The notes beneath the pieces were generated by a model. The model did not search any database and was not told where the DNA came from. It was given only the letters and a program-made list of their open reading frames with translations. 34,684 nucleotides of DNA, taken from Tumebacillus permanentifrigoris. Its GTDB lineage: Bacteria; Bacillota; Bacilli; Tumebacillales; Tumebacillaceae. Both the position numbers and the translations under genes were made by a program. Where the stretch lies: assembly GCF_003148565.1 (NCBI RefSeq), contig NZ_QGGL01000027.1, forward strand, positions 1-34,684, given 5' to 3'. Below are positions 30,042 to 34,684 of the stretch, piece after piece (within the stretch, counting starts at the first letter, position 1; every line of letters begins with the position of its first letter).

Positions 30042-30112
30042 GTCGTGACCACTCCTTGCGTTGTATGTACAAAAGGGCATGTGGAAGTACGCCACATACC
30101 CGAAAGTAGGGT

Positions 30113-30520
30113 CTAGATGTAGAACATGTAATCGGTGCCGCTGTTGCGCTTCTTCTCAACCAAGTCTTGCAAGTTCGTGCCATCCAACACTTGGTTGATC
30201 GAATTGCGGACATTCTCCCACAGCTCAGCCAATTCTTCCTCCGGCTCGTCCACGATGGTGATCGGGCCTTCGAGCACACGGATGATGTCACCCACGGTGA
30301 TCTCCTGCGGTGCCTTCGCCAGCACATAGCCGCCGTAGGCCCCTCGGATACTGCGGACAAGTCCTGCGTTGCGAAGCGGTGCAATCAATTGCTCCAGATA
30401 ATGTTCGGAGAGCTTTTGCCGTTCCGCGACCGACTTCAACGACACAGGTCCCTCCCCAAAAAACATGCCCAAATCGATCATCAACGTGACCCCATAACGG
30501 CCCTTAGTGGATAGTTTCAT
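30113..30520 (-). CDS. cymR: Rrf2-family regulator CymR
   Basis: 135 residues from ATG 30520 (AGAGGAG upstream). MKLSTKGRYGVTLMIDLG, SEHYLEQLIAPLRNAGLV, RSIRGAYGGYVLAKAP and a final YMFYI match CymR closely. There is no cysteine at all, so it is not an Fe-S sensor such as IscR. In Bacillus CymR represses cysteine-synthesis genes with CysK as partner. It is followed by iscS after 71 bp and its start is inside the end of the membrane gene upstream. Confidence 0.92.
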   Translation of the reverse strand: MKLSTKGRYGVTLMIDLGMFFGEGPVSLKSVAERQKLSEHYLEQLIAPLRNAGLVRSIRGAYGGYVLAKAPQEITVGDIIRVLEGPITIVDEPEEELAELWENVRNSINQVLDGTNLQDLVEKKRNSGTDYMFYI

Positions 30521-31214
30521 GATCCCATTCTCTCCTCTGTACAAACGGATGAAAAACGCGGGTCGCCCATTTCAATCCCCATTCGGTCGGATGCCCGATC
30601 GTCAGGGAGAATAGGATGGTTCCAACCGAGAACGGTCCGCCGAGCAAGATCCCGCCGATGATGGCCGAGAGCTCGATCAACGTCCGCACCCAGCGGATCG
30701 CCAACCCCGTTTTCTGGTGAATCGACAGCATGAGCCAATCGCGTGGCCCCGCGCCGAGATCCGACGCGATGTAGATGCCAATGCCAAAGCCCATGACCAC
30801 GATCGCCACTACAAATTGGAGCGCACCCCAGTACCAATGCTCCTGCGACGGAATCAGCGGACTGAGCCAGTCGCAATAAAATCCTACCATCACGATGTTG
30901 ATCAAACACCCGATCGGCGGCCACCACTTTCGCCCCATCCAGCACGCGAATATCAACACGACCATTCCGACCGATTGCGAAGCTTGTCCGAATGAAAGCG
31001 ATGTGTGCAGGGTGAGACCGATGTGCAGCACATCCCACGGTGAGGCCCCGATATGTGCCTGAAAGGTACCGACGATCGCAGCCGACATAATCGCTAAGCC
31101 GACGTTCATGATCAACAACTTGCGCAGGAAAAATTGCCAGTACGGTTCTAGTTTCTTGGTGGAATTCGTCAGGGACACCAGATGCTGTTCCCTAGTATGG
31201 ATCTCCGTCTGCAT
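30504..31214 (-). CDS. YczE/YitT-type membrane protein
   Basis: 236 residues from ATG 31214 (GGAGG six bases upstream). Five membrane helices (LLIMNVGLAIMSAAIVGTF, FGQASQSVGMVVLIFACWM, ALQFVVAIVVMGFGIGIYIA, IELSAIIGGILLGGPFSVGT) and the family blocks GASPWDVLHIGL and DLGAGPRDWLML. Function is unknown. It overlaps cymR by 17 bases, so the two are likely co-transcribed. Confidence 0.82.
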   Translation of the reverse strand: MQTEIHTREQHLVSLTNSTKKLEPYWQFFLRKLLIMNVGLAIMSAAIVGTFQAHIGASPWDVLHIGLTLHTSLSFGQASQSVGMVVLIFACWMGRKWWPPIGCLINIVMVGFYCDWLSPLIPSQEHWYWGALQFVVAIVVMGFGIGIYIASDLGAGPRDWLMLSIHQKTGLAIRWVRTLIELSAIIGGILLGGPFSVGTILFSLTIGHPTEWGLKWATRVFHPFVQRREWDHETIH

Positions 31215-31216
31215 GG

Positions 31217-32548
31217 CTATCCTCCGTTTCGCTCGCCACGCCAGTGACGCAGGCGTTCCGACAAGACCTGTTCATAGCCATTGCGTGTTGGCTGGTACAA
31301 CGTCAATTCCCGCAACTCATCTGGCAAGTACTGCTGTTCGACAAAATTCCCTGGGAAATCATGCGGGTAGAGGTAGCCTTGTCCATGTCCGAGTTTCGCA
31401 GCCCCTTTGTAATGCGCATCGCGCAGGTGCGGCGGCACATCGACAGAGCCACCCTCACGGATGATCTGCAAGGCCCTGTTGATCCCCACATAGGAGGCAT
31501 TGGACTTCGGCGCGGTCGCAAGGTACGTCACCGCCTGCGCGAGAATCAACCGTCCCTCCGGCAGGCCGATCACCTCGACCGCCTGAAAGGCAGCGAGGGC
31601 GATCTGCAAGGCCCGCGGGTCGGCGTTGCCGATGTCCTCCGACGCAGAGATGATCAAGCGGCGTCCGATGAACTTCGGGTCTTCGCCTGCGTCGATCATC
31701 TTCGCCAACCAATACAGCCCGGCATCCGGGTCAGAGCCGCGAATCGACTTGATCAGTGCTGACGTGGTGTCGTAGTGCTGGTCGGAGTTTTTGTCATATC
31801 GCACGATGCGGCGCTGGATAGACTCCGCCGCAACCTCCAAGGTGACCTGAATCGTCCCCTCTGCATCTGGGGGTGTGGACAGCACCGATAACTCCAGCGC
31901 ATTGTAGAGACGGCGGGCATCTCCTTCTGCATAGCGTGCGAGGTGCTGCAACGCGTCATCTGCTGCGTGGACGTTGTAATCGCCGAGGCCGCGTCCGGGA
32001 ACGGACAAGGCCTTTTTTGCCATGCGGATCAGGTCTTCCTCGGTGTGTTTGTTTAATTGAAAGATCTGCGAGCGGGACAACAGGGCCGCGTTGACTTCAA
32101 AAAACGGATTCTCCGTCGTCGCTCCGATCAGGATGATCAGACCCTCCTCGACATGCGGCAACAACGCGTCCTGTTGCGACTTGTTGAAGCGATGAATCTC
32201 GTCGACGAACAGCACAGTGCGCTGTTGGTACATGGAGAGCGCATCCTTGGCATCGTCGACGACTTTGCGAATGTCGGCGACACCTGCAGTCACGGCGTTC
32301 AAGGTGCGAAACGTGCGCTTGGTCGAGCCAGCAATCACGCGGGCAATCGTCGTCTTGCCCGTGCCTGGCGGTCCGTAGAGGATCAGCGAGGTCAGGCGGT
32401 CGGTCTCGATGGCGCGGCGCAACAGCTTGCCGGGACCGACGATCTGCTCCTGCCCGATCAATTCATCGAGCGATTGCGGACGCATGCGTGCTGCTAAGGG
32501 GGCGTTGCGTTGCTGTTCCGCTTCCGCTTGCATTCCAAACAGGTCCAC
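31217..32548 (-). CDS. rarA: Replication-associated recombination protein RarA (MgsA)
   Basis: An AAA+ clamp-loader-like ATPase acting at stalled forks. 443 residues from GTG 32548 (GAGGAG upstream), one base after the ltaE stop. Walker A is [11 protein letters not shown], Walker B is [10 protein letters not shown], and [19 protein letters not shown] is the typical sensor region. The C-terminal oligomerisation domain contains [13 protein letters not shown] and [13 protein letters not shown]. It ends two bases before the next gene start. Confidence 0.94.
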   Translation of the reverse strand: MDLFGMQAEAEQQRNAPLAARMRPQSLDELIGQEQIVGPGKLLRRAIETDRLTSLILYGPPGTGKTTIARVIAGSTKRTFRTLNAVTAGVADIRKVVDDAKDALSMYQQRTVLFVDEIHRFNKSQQDALLPHVEEGLIILIGATTENPFFEVNAALLSRSQIFQLNKHTEEDLIRMAKKALSVPGRGLGDYNVHAADDALQHLARYAEGDARRLYNALELSVLSTPPDAEGTIQVTLEVAAESIQRRIVRYDKNSDQHYDTTSALIKSIRGSDPDAGLYWLAKMIDAGEDPKFIGRRLIISASEDIGNADPRALQIALAAFQAVEVIGLPEGRLILAQAVTYLATAPKSNASYVGINRALQIIREGGSVDVPPHLRDAHYKGAAKLGHGQGYLYPHDFPGNFVEQQYLPDELRELTLYQPTRNGYEQVLSERLRHWRGERNGG

Positions 32549-32549
32549 G

Positions 32550-33587
32550 TTACTGTGCTCCTCGAACGACCTTGTGGAGGGTCGCCAGCGCGGTGTCGAT
32601 GTCCGCACGGGTGACATCGAGGTGCGTGACGAAGCGCACGAGGCCAGGGCCGAAGCCGCCGCAGAGGATGCCTGCTTGTTTTAATGCCTCGATCAGTTGT
32701 AGATCGCTGATCCCCAAACCACGCACGTCAACGATCACGATGTTGGTGTCGACGTTGTCCGGATTGATCTCCATGCCTTTGATCTGTGCCAACCCTTCCG
32801 CGAGGTGCTTGGCATTGGCATGGTCCTCGGCGAGACGTTCAACATTCTGGGTCAGCGCAAGCAACGCCGGAGCTGCGATGACGCCGACTTGACGGGTTCC
32901 ACCGCCCATGCGCTTGCGCCAGATGCGCGCACGCTCGATCGTCTCACGGTCTCCGGCGAGAATCGAGCCGATCGGCGCGCCGAGGCCCTTAGAGAAGCAG
33001 ACTTGCACGGTGTCGACATACTGGGTGAAGTCGCTCGCCTTGCCGCCGCTGGCGACCACCGTGTTGAACAGCCGCGCACCATCGAGATGGACAGCGACGC
33101 TGTGCTCGCGTGCGATCTCATAGATTGCGCGCATATTTTCAGCCGGGACGACCGCCCCGCCTGCTTTGTTGTGCGTATTTTCCACGCAGATCATCGAGGT
33201 GCGCGGTTGGTGGATGTCGACAGGTCTGATCGCCTGACGAACATCCTCTGGGTTCATCGCGCCGCGCACCCCCTTGATTGTGCGGGTTTGCACACCCGCG
33301 AAGGCGGAATGGGTAGCGGCTTCATAGAGGAAGATGTGCGACTGTTCCTCGAGCAGGATCTCCTCACCGCTGCGAGCTTGTACCAACACAGCGATCTGAT
33401 TGCCCATCGTGCCAGAGGTGACGAACAGACTCGCTTCCTTGCCCAAGATCTCAGCCGCTGTCTCTTCCAAACGGTGTACCGTGGGGTCTTCCCCATAAAC
33501 ATCATCGCCAACTTCGGCGTTATACATGGATTGGCGCATAGCTTCAGAAGGTTTGGTGACTGTATCGCTACGCAAGTCGATGCTCAT
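32550..33587 (-). CDS. ltaE: Low-specificity threonine aldolase
   Basis: Splits threonine or allo-threonine into glycine and acetaldehyde with PLP. 345 residues from ATG 33587 (GAGGA eight bases upstream). DLRSDTVTKP and GDDVYGEDPTV at the N-terminus are family hallmarks; the PLP lysine is in CFSKGLGAPIGS and LDGARLFN carries the cofactor-binding Asp. It precedes rarA with almost no gap. Confidence 0.92.
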   Translation of the reverse strand: MSIDLRSDTVTKPSEAMRQSMYNAEVGDDVYGEDPTVHRLEETAAEILGKEASLFVTSGTMGNQIAVLVQARSGEEILLEEQSHIFLYEAATHSAFAGVQTRTIKGVRGAMNPEDVRQAIRPVDIHQPRTSMICVENTHNKAGGAVVPAENMRAIYEIAREHSVAVHLDGARLFNTVVASGGKASDFTQYVDTVQVCFSKGLGAPIGSILAGDRETIERARIWRKRMGGGTRQVGVIAAPALLALTQNVERLAEDHANAKHLAEGLAQIKGMEINPDNVDTNIVIVDVRGLGISDLQLIEALKQAGILCGGFGPGLVRFVTHLDVTRADIDTALATLHKVVRGAQ

Positions 33588-33650
33588 CTCTGCAGTCCTC
33601 ATTTCCGATAAAATCACTCGTCATTAGAACTTTATTATAGACCAACGCAT

Positions 33651-33683
33651 AAAAAAAGGCGATGGAAATCTCCATCGCCTTTT
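33651..33683 (-). terminator. Terminator after map
   Basis: AAAAGGCGATGGA and TCCATCGCCTTTT form a perfect stem with a four-base loop and T-run on minus. Confidence 0.92.
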
Positions 33684-33693
33684 GACTACGAGC

Positions 33694-34440
33694 TTACAGA
33701 ACGGTGAGGATCTGCGGGCCATCTGCGGTGATCGCGATGGTGTGCTCATACTGGCAAGACAAGCTGCCGTCGACAGTGCGCGCGGTCCACCCGTCCTGAT
33801 CCACTTTGCTGTGGTACTTGCCGGAGTTGATCATCGGCTCGATCGTGAACACCATGCCTTCACGGATGCGCGGGCCGCGACCTGCCGGACCAAAGTGCGG
33901 AACTTCCGGGCCTTCGTGCATCGCACGACCGATGCCGTGGCCGATGAAGTCGCGAACGACGGAGAAGCCTTCTTGCTCAACATAGACTTGGATGGCGTTG
34001 GAGCAATCGCCAATCCGGTTGCCAGAGACCGCTTTTTCGATGCCTTTGAACAACGATTCGTGGGTGACCTCCATCAGACGTTTCGCTTCCGGGGAGATCT
34101 CACCAACTGCGTAGCTCCAAGCGGAGTCCGCGTTCATACCATCGAGGGTCGCCACCATGTCGATCGTGACGATGTCGCCTTCCTTCAACACATACTTGCT
34201 GGGAAAACCATGGCAGATCACGTCGTTGACAGACGCACAGGTTGCGAAGGGATAGCCGTGATAGCCGATCTGCGCCGGGATGGCGTTCTTGGAGCGCATG
34301 TAGGAGTCAGCAAATTCGTTGATTTCCATCGTGGTGATGCCGGGACGGATCATCGTGGCGAGCTGCGCGTGGATCTCCGCGATGATGCGGCCTGCTTCGC
34401 GCATCACGGCGATCTCAGCGGCGGTTTTAATTTCGATCAA
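33694..34440 (-). CDS. map: Methionine aminopeptidase, type I
   Basis: Removes the N-terminal methionine of new proteins. 248 residues from TTG 34440, after AGAGGAAG; this gives the usual start IEIKTAAEIAVMREAGRI, whereas ATG 34461 adds seven unlike residues and lies on the ribosome site. The five metal ligands are visible in TIDMVATLDGMNADSAW (two Asp), GHGIGRAMHEGPEVPHFG (His), TIEPMI (Glu) and YEHTIAI (Glu). It is monocistronic here, with an insertion sequence about 90 bp upstream. Confidence 0.93.
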   Translation of the reverse strand: MIEIKTAAEIAVMREAGRIIAEIHAQLATMIRPGITTMEINEFADSYMRSKNAIPAQIGYHGYPFATCASVNDVICHGFPSKYVLKEGDIVTIDMVATLDGMNADSAWSYAVGEISPEAKRLMEVTHESLFKGIEKAVSGNRIGDCSNAIQVYVEQEGFSVVRDFIGHGIGRAMHEGPEVPHFGPAGRGPRIREGMVFTIEPMINSGKYHSKVDQDGWTARTVDGSLSCQYEHTIAITADGPQILTVL

Positions 34441-34581
34441 TGCAGTACACTTCCTCTTCATTCAGATTTCTATTAGATACTATAGCATATGCAGTTAAGG
34501 GGTGACAAAAAAAGCGATCTGGCCGAGTGATCTGACCCCTGTCAAGTGGACAGAAAAAGAAAGCCTAAAAATCAATAGGCA

Positions 34582-34684
34582 CTAAGCGGCCATAGTCCGG
34601 TATCGTACCGGGCTATGGTTTTTTAGTCTGCTTTGGAATCGTTTATGGTTATAGAACTTCACGTAGCGTTTTACTGCTACTTCG
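34582..34684 (-). CDS. IS3-family transposase (OrfB) C-terminal fragment
   Basis: 33 residues and a stop, continuing past the window edge. VKRYVKFYNHKRFQSRL and SPVRYR are the typical end of the IS150/IS3 integrase domain (Y-I-x-F-Y-N-x-x-R). Only the end is visible, so intactness is unknown. Confidence 0.8.
   Translation of the reverse strand, partial: EVAVKRYVKFYNHKRFQSRLKNHSPVRYRTMAA
34590..34624 (+). terminator. Terminator-like hairpin at the IS end, plus strand
   Basis: CCATAGTCCGGTA and TACCGGGCTATGG (one mismatch) with a TCG loop are followed by TTTTTT. It would stop outside transcripts from entering the IS in antisense. Confidence 0.7.

Larger units (their letters stand above)
34533..34684. 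mobile_element. IS3-family insertion sequence, one end
   Basis: An end beginning TGACCCCTGTCAAGTGGACA, as in many IS3/IS150-type elements, is followed after about 30 bp by the 3' end of a transposase gene. The rest of the IS is outside the window. The target duplication cannot be checked. Confidence 0.75.

Overview
The window looks like a chromosomal segment of an endospore-forming Firmicute, most like the Tumebacillus/Alicyclobacillus side of the Bacillales. The grounds are the sporulation sigma factor sigK, LysM/GH18-type and DUF1540 spore-type proteins, a yrr-type cluster (AI-2E family protein, IreB, RuvX, DUF1292, MltG, TrmR, Udk, class B PBP), CymR-IscS, strong AGGAGG ribosome binding sites and moderately high GC. 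Genus placement is inference. Nearly every gene is on the minus strand.

Positions 1 to about 11,924 are a prophage-like element inserted in sigK. Only the N-terminal half of pro-SigK is present (11907-12344, minus). Its reading frame breaks right after an AATGA that matches the B. subtilis skin crossover motif, then hits a stop and a terminator contributed by the element. The other half of sigK and the recombinase must lie left of the window. Reading from the sigK junction leftward, the element carries: (i) an A+T-rich peptide-communication module, made of an HTH-TPR (RRNPP-type) receptor, a 57-residue secreted peptide precursor with a duplicated FD[A/V]PI[E/D]PY motif, a bidirectional hairpin, and two small overlapping ORFs; (ii) a lysis/lysogeny-type switch, with two divergent XRE regulators and ATCGC-N5-GCGAT operators; (iii) small early genes, an HNH protein, ParA with a repeat-containing partner, and a replication initiator with iterons inside its gene; (iv) a chain of small, overlapping phage-type genes; and (v) a candidate DNA-modification cassette: D12 adenine methyltransferase, radical SAM enzyme, DndC-like PP-loop protein and a second PAPS-reductase-like PP-loop protein that runs off the left edge.

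Positions 12.4-34.5 kb are host chromosome. They hold a secreted protein, thrC, the class B PBP, udk, trmR, mltG, yrzB-type, ruvX and ireB genes, an AI-2E family membrane protein, a UbiA prenyltransferase, DUF116, a plus-strand LysM protein with a degenerate GH18 domain, a peroxiredoxin with a TlpA-like thioredoxin, three small plus-strand genes, PRC-barrel and zinc-ribbon proteins, iscS, cymR, a YczE-type membrane protein, rarA, ltaE and map. The right edge enters an IS3-family insertion sequence (about 34,533 onward).

The most interesting item is the receptor/peptide module. Its order (receptor, secreted peptide, hairpin, small ORF, convergent with the repressor gene) resembles the arbitrium aimR-aimP-aimX layout, but it sits in a sigK-intervening element and its candidate signal is duplicated. 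Communication could therefore bear on prophage excision and on sporulation. That functional reading is inference; the gene structures are directly visible.
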